A stretch of 64,000 nt of DNA, from assembly GCA_963717985.1 (NCBI GenBank), contig CAVQYC010000006.1:235295-299294 (forward strand), in the 5' to 3' direction. Both the position numbers and the translations under genes were made by a program. Origin of the DNA: BOG-1155 sp963717985 (GTDB lineage: Bacteria > Desulfobacterota > Syntrophorhabdia > Syntrophorhabdales > WCHB1-27). Below are positions 16,829 to 25,082 of the stretch, one piece after another (position 1 is the first letter of the stretch; every line of letters begins with the position of its first letter). The notes below the pieces were generated by a model. The model ran no database searches. It was not told the DNA's origin and saw only the letters and a program-made list of their open reading frames with translations.

Positions 16829-18031
16829 TTACTCCTCTTCATGCCAGACCTTTCCCTCTTTCACGTCGTAAAGGTTAAAACGAGCGCCCTGGTTGTCGGT
16901 GGGATTGAGCCAGAGCATGCGAGTAAATACTTTTTCTGCATCCCTCATCCGGCCGAAGCGCCACAGGCAAAGGCCGTAGCCGTGAAGACAGCGGAGGAAC
17001 GGACGGTTGTCTGTGCAGCCCCAGGGAAGGAGACCGTCAAAGTCCTTGCCGAGAGAGAGCTCTCCGATCTTCACTCCTATGTCGTAATGGCGGACTGCCG
17101 TATCAGGATCCCGATGGAACGCGAAGTTGCCTAGGTGAGCGTGGGCGTCCAGACAGCGGAGATCGGCCTTAAGGACGTCCATGAGCATGCGGATTGCCTT
17201 CCTGCGGTCGCCCATTTCTTTCATATCTACCGCTTCCAGGATAGGGTCCGTATCGGGATTGTCGGGATCTTCGCCGGGAAGGACCTGCTCCATCTCGTAT
17301 TCGGGTCTCAGACCTCGTTTGATGATCGGCCTCGCCCATGGCTCTATCGGCTCGTCGGGTTCTCCCCAATAGTGTTCCTTGGGGTCCCACGTTCCCATTT
17401 CATGCAGCTTCAGGGGTGTAAGGCCAAGAGCGGGTATGTCCGTGCGAGAGGCCTTGATCGAGCCTGCGAGGTAGGGATGGCCTCCATAACGCCACTTCCG
17501 CCGCGGCGATACGGTGACGATCTCCCCCGGCATTGTCTCCCAGGCCCCCGAGGGCCGAAGGGTAAGAACATGGTCCTTCCCGAGAATGCGGCAGGAGATA
17601 GCGTTTCCCTTGACGGCAAGGGCGATGAGCTGGAGGTCCTCGCTCATGTCGATCTCATCCTCTGTTGCCTTCGGCTTCTTGCTCAGTGAGATCTGAGGGT
17701 ATGGCTCGATGCCGAGCCATGTGCGGTAAGCGGCAATGTAGTCGGCTCCTTTAGAGCCTTCGGGGAAGATAAGATCGCTCGCCGAGACGACGTGTTCGAA
17801 TGCGTCCTCGCGGCGGAGCTTCGCCGTCAGCCCCCGACGCTCGTTCCCATCGTAATCGATCTCTTTTACCGTCACCGGCTCTCCGACCACAAAAGCGTCT
17901 GTGGGCATGGCAACCTCGTCTTCGATGACCTGCCGGAAGGCCCAGAGCTGCTCGTCGTCGCCGTCGGCGTCGACGGTAATGTCATCAACCAGATCGTTCA
18001 GTTCCTCTTGGCTCTTTTTATCACCCGCCAT
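16829..18031 (-). CDS. TPR-like accessory protein of the recombinase element
   Basis: 400 residues, cytoplasmic and acidic. The first 200 residues contain a possible small beta-domain (YGGHPYLAGSIKASRTDIPALGLTPL). The C-terminal part holds TPR-like helices (DRRKAIRMLMDVLKADLRCLDAHAHLGNFAF; LCLWRFGRMRDAEKVFTRMLWLNPTDN). Similar 'hypothetical cytoplasmic' proteins occur near integrases in other bacteria (recollection, unverified). It starts 34 bases inside the second recombinase gene, with AGGAG at good spacing, so it is co-translated with the recombinases and is part of the element. The role is unknown; a partner protein or a regulator of recombination are possibilities. Confidence 0.7.
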   Translation of the reverse strand: MAGDKKSQEELNDLVDDITVDADGDDEQLWAFRQVIEDEVAMPTDAFVVGEPVTVKEIDYDGNERRGLTAKLRREDAFEHVVSASDLIFPEGSKGADYIAAYRTWLGIEPYPQISLSKKPKATEDEIDMSEDLQLIALAVKGNAISCRILGKDHVLTLRPSGAWETMPGEIVTVSPRRKWRYGGHPYLAGSIKASRTDIPALGLTPLKLHEMGTWDPKEHYWGEPDEPIEPWARPIIKRGLRPEYEMEQVLPGEDPDNPDTDPILEAVDMKEMGDRRKAIRMLMDVLKADLRCLDAHAHLGNFAFHRDPDTAVRHYDIGVKIGELSLGKDFDGLLPWGCTDNRPFLRCLHGYGLCLWRFGRMRDAEKVFTRMLWLNPTDNQGARFNLYDVKEGKVWHEEE

Positions 18032-18918
18032 CCATGGCTCCTTTCTTCGTCCTCTCTCCCTTGCATCCTTTGCAGCACCAGCTCCATAGCCTTGTAGTAG
18101 TCCTGGCGAACCTTGAGGTTCGCCACCCGGCAGTACCGCTGGGTCGTGGTAATATGCTCGTGTCCCAAAAGGTCCTGGATAGTGGCAAGGTCGGCCTCGG
18201 CATTCAGAAGCTGCGTGGCGAAGGTGTGCCTCAGCCTATGGCACGACACCTTAAGTCCGCTCTTTCGCCCATAGTATTCGATCCTCTTCTGGATGCCCCG
18301 TACAGATATCGGCGTGTCCGTGTGAGGGCCCTTTTGCACGAGGAACAATCCCTTCGCCTTCGACAACCTTTTTTGCAGATAGGCGGAAAGGGCGATGCGG
18401 GCATCGTCGCTCAAGTAGACGACCCTATCCTTGGCGCCTTTTCCATTAAGCACGAACACCTGCCTTTTCCGGTAATCTACCGCATCTACCGTAAGATGGG
18501 CAACCTCTTCGACCCTGAGGCCCGAGCGGAGCATGAGCATGAACATGGCCCTGTCCCTCGGGTCTCTGATTACGGCAAAAAGCCTGTTTGCCTGGTCGTC
18601 TTTGAGGCAACGGGGGAGAGGCTTCGGCAGACGTATAGATACGTGGCTGATGGGATTGGCCATCGCCGTCTTTTCCTCGTCGATGAGGTGTTCGAAGAAG
18701 AGATGCAGGGTCTGCAGATGGCAGGCAATCGTTTTCGGCGCCCGTCGCTTCCGCAAAAGATGATCTACGTATGCCCCTATCTCGCGGCGGGTCGTTTTTT
18801 CAAGAGGAACGCGCAGCCATAGGGTAAACTGATCTATCCTGTTCATGTAGTTCTTGATCGTATGGGCAGAGAAGTTCTTTCTCTTCAACGATCTCCGGTA
18901 TCTCTCAGTAATCTCCAT
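17998..18918 (-). CDS. Tyrosine recombinase/integrase, second of tandem pair
   Basis: 306 residues from ATG at 18918 (MEITERYRRSLKRKNFSAHT). The longer open frame to 19185 runs through the upstream recombinase and is rejected. The N-terminal SAM-like core-binding domain (about 1-95) is followed by the catalytic domain: RSGLRVEEVAHL (Arg I), CHRLRHTFATQLLNA (His-x-x-Arg), LGHEHITTTQRYCR (His and nucleophilic Tyr). All catalytic residues are present. The start overlaps the end of the first recombinase by 14 bases with GGGAGGG upstream. The two are likely a XerC/XerD-like pair working on the element ends. Confidence 0.9.
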   Translation of the reverse strand: MEITERYRRSLKRKNFSAHTIKNYMNRIDQFTLWLRVPLEKTTRREIGAYVDHLLRKRRAPKTIACHLQTLHLFFEHLIDEEKTAMANPISHVSIRLPKPLPRCLKDDQANRLFAVIRDPRDRAMFMLMLRSGLRVEEVAHLTVDAVDYRKRQVFVLNGKGAKDRVVYLSDDARIALSAYLQKRLSKAKGLFLVQKGPHTDTPISVRGIQKRIEYYGRKSGLKVSCHRLRHTFATQLLNAEADLATIQDLLGHEHITTTQRYCRVANLKVRQDYYKAMELVLQRMQGREDEERSHGWRVIKRAKRN

Positions 18919-19900
18919 CGATCCCTCCCTTCTCGATAAGCGCCATAGCCCGGAAGTATTCTTCTTCCCTTGTTTTATCCGTGAGTCTCGCATAGCGGCG
19001 GGTGACCTCGATGTCTTGATGGCCCAAAAGCTGTTGGAGAACTTCAAGACGCATGCCGGCGTTGAGAAGCTCGCTTGCGAAGGTGTGACGGAGACAATGA
19101 ACCGTGTAGCCTTTATGTTCCAAACGCGCCTTTTTGATGTAGTGCATAAAGCGGCTCCTCGCGGCGCTGTAGCAAAGACGGCCATGCTGGCCGCAGAAGA
19201 TGAACTTTTCTTCCTTGTCCCTTGTAGCGAGCCAGCGCTTCAAGGCGAAGACGGCATCGTTGCTCAAATAGACCGCCCTACCCATGTTGTTCTTCTCTCC
19301 TTCCATGATATGGACCTTCTTCTCCTTGAGATCGACGTCGTTCATCGTAAGGTTCAGGACCTCGCCGATCCGCATGCCTGTCCGCAGAAGAAGAAGGATC
19401 AATACGCGGTCCCTGGCATTGTCTATAACTTCGATGAGCCTTCTTACATCCTTGGGATTCATCGCCCGGGGAAGCGCGTCGGGGAGCTTCAATCTGATTG
19501 TCTTTTTGAGGAGCAATGGGGAGAGGACTTCCTGCTCCATCAAGAAATGCAGAAAAGCTACAATGGACGCCATCCTGGTCTTAATCGTCGAGACATGCAT
19601 GCCCCGGTCTTGCTCATGTTCAATGAAGGCTTCAAGATCGGAGCGTTGGATCTGCGCAATGTCGCTTTTGCCTGATGCTCCATAAAACTGGAGAAAGAAC
19701 ATGATCGAGGTGAAGGAGCCTTCGAGCGTCTTCGGCTTGTGATTCGCCCGCCACTTATAGCGCAGGTAGTTCTCGAAGTGCTCCTTGGCGGGGAGGTCCA
19801 GAGGATGGAGCCTTTCAAGGACATGATCGATCGGGGTTCGGTCGCGTACGGCTTCGTTGCTGCTGACTGACTGGTGAGATTCCTGTTTCGCCTGGGTCAT
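18905..19900 (-). CDS. Tyrosine recombinase/integrase, first of tandem pair
   Basis: 331 residues from ATG at 19900, preceded by AAGGAGG. N-terminal core-binding domain (about 35-130, HPLDLPAKEHFENYLRYKW), then the catalytic domain with RTGMRIGEVLNL (Arg I), VHCLRHTFASELLNAGM (His-x-x-Arg) and LGHQDIEVTRRYARL (His, Tyr). It differs clearly from its neighbour, so the pair is heterologous and not a fresh duplication. The first gene of the three-gene unit, 75 bases inside the right terminal repeat. Confidence 0.92.
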   Translation of the reverse strand: MTQAKQESHQSVSSNEAVRDRTPIDHVLERLHPLDLPAKEHFENYLRYKWRANHKPKTLEGSFTSIMFFLQFYGASGKSDIAQIQRSDLEAFIEHEQDRGMHVSTIKTRMASIVAFLHFLMEQEVLSPLLLKKTIRLKLPDALPRAMNPKDVRRLIEVIDNARDRVLILLLLRTGMRIGEVLNLTMNDVDLKEKKVHIMEGEKNNMGRAVYLSNDAVFALKRWLATRDKEEKFIFCGQHGRLCYSAARSRFMHYIKKARLEHKGYTVHCLRHTFASELLNAGMRLEVLQQLLGHQDIEVTRRYARLTDKTREEEYFRAMALIEKGGIDGDY

Positions 19901-19985
19901 ATCTTCCTCCTTTTGTTGGAGAAAAAGCAGGATAAGATGATGAACCCCGGCCCATCCGGGAGTCAAGACATTTTGTTACGTATAG

Positions 19986-19992
19986 GTAGGTG
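19986..19992. repeat. Right 7-bp direct repeat (attR crossover) of the recombinase element
   Basis: GTAGGTG directly after the right inverted repeat, identical to 16696-16702. Confidence 0.75.
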
Positions 19993-20012
19993 AAATGAGT
20001 AAGGTTCTTGTT

Positions 20013-20139
20013 GCGGCCGGAGGAAATTTCGATGGATTTCGCCGTGATCGAGGGGGCGTGAGCCGGAGCGTACTCTGTCGTACGTGAGGACTCGCGGCGC
20101 CGATGAGACAGGCGAAAGGCGCGAAATTAACCCGGCCGC
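20013..20139. ncRNA. Long nested palindrome, candidate structured RNA or DNA element
   Basis: Four nested inverted segments: GCGGCCGG/CCGGCCGC (20013-20020 with 20132-20139), AATTTCG/CGAAATT (20025-20031 with 20122-20128), TTTCGCC/GGCGAAA (about 20037-20043 with 20111-20117) and an inner CGTAC/GTACG hairpin. Total 127 bases. It lies between the last gene of the export operon and the right end of the recombinase element. It could fold in either transcript; no T-run follows, so it is not a simple terminator. The class was not identified. Confidence 0.55.
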
Positions 20140-20157
20140 CCTGCCCCGCGCCCACAC

Positions 20158-20901
20158 CTATTTTTTGTAGAATCGTACCCTACACTTCAGCCCCGCCGGC
20201 AGGCTCAAATTCGGGTTCGGCACCTGGACCCTGATTCCGAAGGTGCCACTCGCCGCATCTACCACCTTGTCCACTATCACCACCCTGCCCGTATATGCGC
20301 CGCCCACCGGCGCCTCGGGCCTCACTTCAGCGAACATCCCCTTCACTATGGACCCGTACCGTCCGACGGGCACGACCACTTCCACATTGAGCGGGTCGAT
20401 TTGCGCTATGGTCAATATGGGCTTTTCCCCCACATATTCGCCGGCCGCCAGATCCCGCTTCACGACCACGCCGTCCACGGTGCTGCGGATGCTGCGCATT
20501 TCGAGCTTCGCCGCTGCCTCTTCGAGCAGGGCCTCGCCCTTCTTGAAGTCCGTCTCGATCTCATCCTTTTCATTTGCCGAGATGTCTTCCTTGGCAAAGA
20601 GCTCCTGATTGCGATCGAGCTTACGCTTGCTGAACGCGACCTGTGCCTCTGCCAACTGCACGTCGGCCTTCTCCACCCCCGCGCGCAGTCTCGCCACAAC
20701 CTGGCCCTTTTTCACAAGGTCACCCCGCTCCACGAGCACCTGGTCGATGATGCCCGGCACCTGGCTGCTGATCTTCACTTCGAGATAGGGCTCTATCATG
20801 CCCTCCAGGTACTCCGCGGATCCGGCCTTCCCGATGTGGATGCAGAAAAGGGTAAGAAGAACGGCTGCCATGCACGATACGACACGAAAACGCCTAGCCA
20901 T
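20158..20901 (-). CDS. Periplasmic adaptor (HlyD/RND membrane-fusion protein)
   Basis: About 247 residues from ATG at 20901 (MARRFRV; GAGAGG nine bases before). The signal sequence is VVSCMAAVLLTLFCIHIGKAGSA. The first lipoyl half is VKISSQVPGIIDQVLVERGDLVKKGQVVARL, then a short alpha-hairpin coiled coil (about 75-130), the second lipoyl half (RSTVDGVVVKRDLAAGEYVGEKPILTIA) and a beta-barrel (VEVVVPVGRYGSIVKGMFAEVRPE). It is shorter than typical 350-400-residue adaptors, lacking most of the membrane-proximal domain. Last gene of the giant-protein operon, 14 bases after the SecA-like gene; presumably bridges the inner-membrane parts to the TolC-like channel. Confidence 0.88.
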   Translation of the reverse strand: MARRFRVVSCMAAVLLTLFCIHIGKAGSAEYLEGMIEPYLEVKISSQVPGIIDQVLVERGDLVKKGQVVARLRAGVEKADVQLAEAQVAFSKRKLDRNQELFAKEDISANEKDEIETDFKKGEALLEEAAAKLEMRSIRSTVDGVVVKRDLAAGEYVGEKPILTIAQIDPLNVEVVVPVGRYGSIVKGMFAEVRPEAPVGGAYTGRVVIVDKVVDAASGTFGIRVQVPNPNLSLPAGLKCRVRFYKK

Positions 20902-20915
20902 AAGCACTGACCTCT

Positions 20916-22907
20916 CTATTCCCCTGAGCCCGAAAACGAAAGAAGGGTGCCCATCCGCTCGTCCTGCTTCAGAAGCTCATGCCTCGCACGGCCATGGACG
21001 CGCTCCATCTTTCGCTGAGCATGTAATATAGCGATTTTCGAGACGAGTGTCCAGAGATAGGACCCGGGACGCACGAGGTGCTTCGCGACCCAACCTAAGG
21101 CCCCCGCCCTTCCGCCCTCGAGCAATGAATCCTCCATGGAGAGGATCGCCTCATAGCTGCCCTGGTCTCCCTGGCGGCCGCAGCGGCCCGCGAGCTGCCG
21201 ATCGATCCGTCCCGCATCATGCCGCTCCGTGAGAATCACGTGCAGTCCGCCGAGTTCGGCAACCTCCGGCCCCAGCTTGATATCCGTGCCGCGCCCGGCC
21301 ATGTTCGTCGCTATGGTGATGGCCCCGTAACGGCCGGCCTCTGCGACAATCGCCGCTTCTTCGCTGTCGTTCTTCGCGTTGAGTACCCTATGGTCCAGAC
21401 CGGCTTCGGTGAAGCACCTGCTCACCTCCTCGGATGCAGCGACCGAGCGTGTCCCGATAAGGACCGGGCGACCGCGCCGGTTCAAAGCCTCGACCCGTTC
21501 CAACACGACACGCCGCTTCAAAGCGGCAGACGGCACTATCACATCCGGCAGGCGGCTGCGTCTGAGGGGTTTTTCCGTGGGTATGCGGCTCACGGCGAGA
21601 CCGTAGACCGACCAAAGCTCCCTCCTCACCTCCCAGGCTGTTCCCGTCATACCGCAAAGGTGCAGGTACCGACGAAAAAAACGCTGGTACGTGATGCGCG
21701 CCATCGATTCCACCTGACGTGTAAGCTCGCACCCCTCCTTGACTTCTATAAGCTGGTGAATGCCGCGCTCCCATGAGCGGTCGGGCATGAGCCTGCCCGT
21801 ATACTCATCGACGATCTGCACCTTCCCTTCCCTTACCAGGTAGTGGATGTCGGGCTTAAAGAGGTGCAGACCGGCCAGAGCCTTCCGTATGGTCTCGTCG
21901 CGCCTGATCGTGCCCGACCAGAGGGGCCCGAGCGCGGCCGAGGCCGTCCGGACCCTGATCTGCCCGGCATCCGTGAGGTCTATCCTGTTCACGTCCCTGT
22001 CTACGCGATAGTCGGTGCCTTCGTCGAGCTTCTGGGCGAGGGACATGGCCTGCCGGAGGAAGGTCTCTTCCTCCTCGCCGTCGCCCGAGCCGGAGATGAT
22101 AAGGGGTGTGCGGGCTTCGTCTACGAGGAGGCTGTCCGCCTCGTCACAGATCGCGAAATGAAGTCCCCGGAGAAAAAGGCGGCTCTCCCGCATGTTGTCT
22201 GAGTAAAGGTATTCCGCCTGGAGGCGAAGCGTATCGGTCATCTCCCCGAGGGTCAGCCTGTCCCGCAGGTAATCGAAGGCTATCTCCTTATTGTCACAAT
22301 AGGTGATGTGACAGCAATATGCGGCCCGCCGCTCCTTCGGTGTCTTATCGTGGATAACACAGCCCACACTCAGGCCAAGGGCCTCGTACACCGGACCCAT
22401 GGTCTCGGCGTCACGGGCCGTGAGATAGTCGTTGACGCAGATCACGTGGACCGGGATTCCGGCCAGCGCTGCCGCGGCCGCTGCAAGTGTAGCCGTAAGC
22501 GTCTTACCTTCTCCGGTCTCCATCTCCGCAACCATGCCCTTAAGGAGGACAACACCGCCCATAAGCTGGGTATCGAAATGGCGAAGGCCGATTGTCCTTC
22601 CCGAGACCTCACGGACTACGGCAAAGATACGGGCCAGAAGGTCATCATGAAAACCCATCTTCCGGACTTTAAGTCCCAGGTCCGCCGCCTCTTCCCTCAA
22701 GCCCCGGTCGCTCATGCGCGATGCCTGCGGCGCATACGCAGCGACCGCGGCGGCGATCCACCGGGCGCAATTCCGGGAGCGCAGGGACCGCGCGAGGGGA
22801 GCAACGACGGCCCGGACGGCACGGTCGATGGCCGATGGCGTCGGGTCTCTCTTTTCAGGCCTGAGGCTTCTTGTTGCGGGGGGATTGGAAAATGAATGGC
22901 GTCCCAT
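20916..22907 (-). CDS. SecA-like translocation ATPase, short form
   Basis: 663 residues, against 800-900 for housekeeping SecA. Clear SecA signatures: RHFDTQLMGGVVL, Walker A ETGEGKT (130-136), VNDYLTARDAE, NKEIAFDYLRD, the DEAD-like CDEADSLLVDEARTPLIISG (255-274), CGMTGTA, IPTEKP, ATNMAGRGTDI and the arginine-finger motif GRCGRQGDQG. The helical wing/C-terminal domain is cut short, and the zinc-binding SecB/lipid tail is absent. It sits between a hybrid M50/HlyD protein (12 bases away) and an adaptor, with no secY here. Inference: an accessory SecA dedicated to the giant protein, powering inner-membrane transit through SecYEG or a variant. Housekeeping function is unlikely because the C-terminal parts are missing. 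Confidence 0.88.
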   Translation of the reverse strand: MGRHSFSNPPATRSLRPEKRDPTPSAIDRAVRAVVAPLARSLRSRNCARWIAAAVAAYAPQASRMSDRGLREEAADLGLKVRKMGFHDDLLARIFAVVREVSGRTIGLRHFDTQLMGGVVLLKGMVAEMETGEGKTLTATLAAAAAALAGIPVHVICVNDYLTARDAETMGPVYEALGLSVGCVIHDKTPKERRAAYCCHITYCDNKEIAFDYLRDRLTLGEMTDTLRLQAEYLYSDNMRESRLFLRGLHFAICDEADSLLVDEARTPLIISGSGDGEEEETFLRQAMSLAQKLDEGTDYRVDRDVNRIDLTDAGQIRVRTASAALGPLWSGTIRRDETIRKALAGLHLFKPDIHYLVREGKVQIVDEYTGRLMPDRSWERGIHQLIEVKEGCELTRQVESMARITYQRFFRRYLHLCGMTGTAWEVRRELWSVYGLAVSRIPTEKPLRRSRLPDVIVPSAALKRRVVLERVEALNRRGRPVLIGTRSVAASEEVSRCFTEAGLDHRVLNAKNDSEEAAIVAEAGRYGAITIATNMAGRGTDIKLGPEVAELGGLHVILTERHDAGRIDRQLAGRCGRQGDQGSYEAILSMEDSLLEGGRAGALGWVAKHLVRPGSYLWTLVSKIAILHAQRKMERVHGRARHELLKQDERMGTLLSFSGSGE

Positions 22908-22919
22908 AACGTACGAGAC

Positions 22920-25082
22920 CTACACGTTAAACCGTCTGAGCAGGACGCGGCGGATCGCCCTGTGCCATCGTGCAGAGAGCGGTTCCGGGGTGTGGACGAA
23001 CCGCACAAAAACCCTCTCCCCGATTCCTTGTGCCTTTGCGGCAGGGAGAACGATATCGAACTGGAACAGCTTCTCGAAGGCCTGGGGGTTCCGGGTCTCC
23101 TTCGGATCGAGCGCGACCGTTCCTCCCCCCTGGACGCTCAAGGCCAGGCTGGGCAAGTCCTTCGATGCGGCCGGCACTTCCCGCGCAATAAAACCAGGGA
23201 CTACTGAAGGCAACGATTCTACAAGACGGGCTTCCACCCTGACTGTACGGTGCCTGATGTGCTCCACGTCCGCCTGGTTGACGATCACCCTCACAATGGT
23301 TCTGGAGAAATCGACCACGTAGCCGAGGGGCGTACCCCTGCGCGCGAATCTGCCCGGCCAGTCCTCCGCCTGAAGCAAAAGAAAGTTTCCCGAGGCCGGG
23401 CTCCTCACGATCATCTCGGACATCCTCTCCTGGGCGCGCGCCAGTTTTGCCTGAACGCGGCCCATCTCATCCTTGAGTATCTCCGTCTCCGTGCGGTCCG
23501 TCATGAAGCTGACCCGGAGGCGTGCATCCACCTCCCGCAGGCTGGCCTCGAGCACCCTCATTTCCGCGTTCAGGTCGGGGGCATCACAGAAGAACAGCGG
23601 ATCACCGCGGGATACGCGGGAGCCGGGGGGGGCGAGGACCTTCACGATGAAGCCGTCCGTCCCGGCAAAAACCTGGGACTCCTCGGGTACCCATACAACA
23701 CCCTGGGTCACTGTAGAGGATGGGAGGGGAAACCAGAGGACGAAGGCCAGGAGCGGGCAGAGGACAGCCGCTGCAATAACGGCGACACGCGGCGCGCGCT
23801 CCCGCATCTCCCTTGTCACGTGGCGGACGACCTTGATCAGGGGGAGAACGATCATGCTAAAGGCAGCCCACAAGGCGAGGAGCACGCCCAGGGCGAAAAA
23901 CTTTCCGGCGATAAACAGGAAAATCGTCACAGATATGAAAATACGGTAGGCAAAGGAGGCAAGGGCGTAGGTGCAGAGCCAGGGTCTCTCGCCGGGAGCC
24001 TGTAGGGATGATATGCTATCCTTTATGCGGAGCAGATAGCGCTTGATCAGATAGCCGAGGTATTTGTTCGCCCTGTCTGCGAGGTTGGGGATTTCGAGGA
24101 AATCGGCGAGGATATAATAAGAATCGAAACGGAGCAGTGGGTTGCCGTTGAGCAGCAGGGTGGAGAGTCCGGCCACGAATATGACGTTATAGGCAACCGC
24201 GCGTACCGCGCCGGGTTCCGCCAGCACCCAGACGATGATGGCAGCGGAGGCGAGGAAGATATCGACCATGATCCCGGCAGCGCCGACGAACATACGTCTG
24301 CTCTTCTCAGGGAACGCGGAGGACCATGAAGCATCGACGTAGGGCAAGGGCATAAAGACGATGAGCATCACGCCCATCTCGTGGACCTCCCCGCCCCATC
24401 TTTTCACTGCGTAGGCATGGCCGAATTCGTGAAACAGTCTCGAAAAAGGATAGATGAAGGCGAGGAGGAAAAGGTTTTCCGTGCTCAACACCCGGTCGGT
24501 AACGTCGCAAGACAACTCCTGCCAGTGCATCCCCAGGAGAAGAAGGGCGGCCGCAATCAGCGCGGCCCACAGCACGACGCCTATCCGGCTGAGGAGGGGA
24601 CGCACGAGAAAGAGGCTCCTCTCGAGAAAGGAGTCCGGGTCCCAGATCGGAAAGCTCATGGCCGCCGGCGAGCGGGCCCTTGCTATCCAGCGGTTGCTCT
24701 TCTCCTCTCTGCTCCTCCTGGCGAGGTCACGGATGTCGGGCGGCTTGTCCGATTGGAGCGCGTCGCTCTGGTGGAGGTAGGAGAGGAGGCTGATCACCTC
24801 GTCCTGTGTAGGCATGTCATCGCCTAGGCGCTCGCAGACCGCCTCCCAGATGTCCTGCATGGAGCGTGTGCCGTTCATGAGGCCCACAATCGAATAGGCT
24901 TCCATGGAAAACCTGTGGAAGCGTCCGGTGGAATTGTCCTGGAGGATGTACCAATCCCTGCCCCGGTATACGTGGTGATGGAACTGCGTGTGGCCGCGAA
25001 GACGGGGCCTCAACTCCGCGACCCGGTACCATGACTGGCTGAAAAGGCTTTTTTGAGCAGGGGGGTTCTTCAAGGCCGCCAC
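22920..25082 (-). CDS. PqqD-like / M50 site-2-protease-like / HlyD fusion membrane protein
   Basis: 720 residues with three parts. Residues about 40-110 are a PqqD-like winged helix (WYILQDNSTGRFHRFSMEAY...DIWEAVCERLG). Residues about 160-450 are a polytopic M50-type domain with the zinc motif HEFGH at 218-222 and the distal ligand region FDSYYILADFLEIPNL (Asp near 320). Residues about 460-690 are an HlyD-type lipoyl/coiled-coil/barrel region (VFAGTDGFIVKVLAPPGSRVSRGDPLF) in the periplasm. All zinc ligands are present, so it may be an active intramembrane protease or a transporter using the fold. It overlaps the upstream GAF/HlyD gene by 13 bases. PqqD-like domains often bind leader peptides, so substrate recognition is a sensible inference. 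Confidence 0.85.
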   Translation of the reverse strand: MAALKNPPAQKSLFSQSWYRVAELRPRLRGHTQFHHHVYRGRDWYILQDNSTGRFHRFSMEAYSIVGLMNGTRSMQDIWEAVCERLGDDMPTQDEVISLLSYLHQSDALQSDKPPDIRDLARRSREEKSNRWIARARSPAAMSFPIWDPDSFLERSLFLVRPLLSRIGVVLWAALIAAALLLLGMHWQELSCDVTDRVLSTENLFLLAFIYPFSRLFHEFGHAYAVKRWGGEVHEMGVMLIVFMPLPYVDASWSSAFPEKSRRMFVGAAGIMVDIFLASAAIIVWVLAEPGAVRAVAYNVIFVAGLSTLLLNGNPLLRFDSYYILADFLEIPNLADRANKYLGYLIKRYLLRIKDSISSLQAPGERPWLCTYALASFAYRIFISVTIFLFIAGKFFALGVLLALWAAFSMIVLPLIKVVRHVTREMRERAPRVAVIAAAVLCPLLAFVLWFPLPSSTVTQGVVWVPEESQVFAGTDGFIVKVLAPPGSRVSRGDPLFFCDAPDLNAEMRVLEASLREVDARLRVSFMTDRTETEILKDEMGRVQAKLARAQERMSEMIVRSPASGNFLLLQAEDWPGRFARRGTPLGYVVDFSRTIVRVIVNQADVEHIRHRTVRVEARLVESLPSVVPGFIAREVPAASKDLPSLALSVQGGGTVALDPKETRNPQAFEKLFQFDIVLPAAKAQGIGERVFVRFVHTPEPLSARWHRAIRRVLLRRFNV

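Larger units (their letters stand above)
16703..19985 (-). mobile_element. Three-gene tyrosine-recombinase mobile element, 3283 bp
   Basis: Delimited by perfect 11-bp terminal inverted repeats, CTATACGTAAC (16703-16713) and GTTACGTATAG (19975-19985), flanked directly by 7-bp repeats GTAGGTG. Inside are two overlapping tyrosine recombinase genes and a TPR-like gene, all on the minus strand, leaving only about 115 and 75 bases of non-coding sequence at the ends. Joined head to tail, the ends would form an 11-7-11 site (inverted arms around a central 7-mer), the standard form of a tyrosine-recombinase core site. Not recognised as a named element family; it differs from RIT elements, which carry three recombinases. 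Confidence 0.75.

Noticed and set aside
18919..19185. Longer N-terminus for the second recombinase
   Set aside because: The extension is the first recombinase read out of frame; a good ribosome-binding site precedes ATG at 18918.
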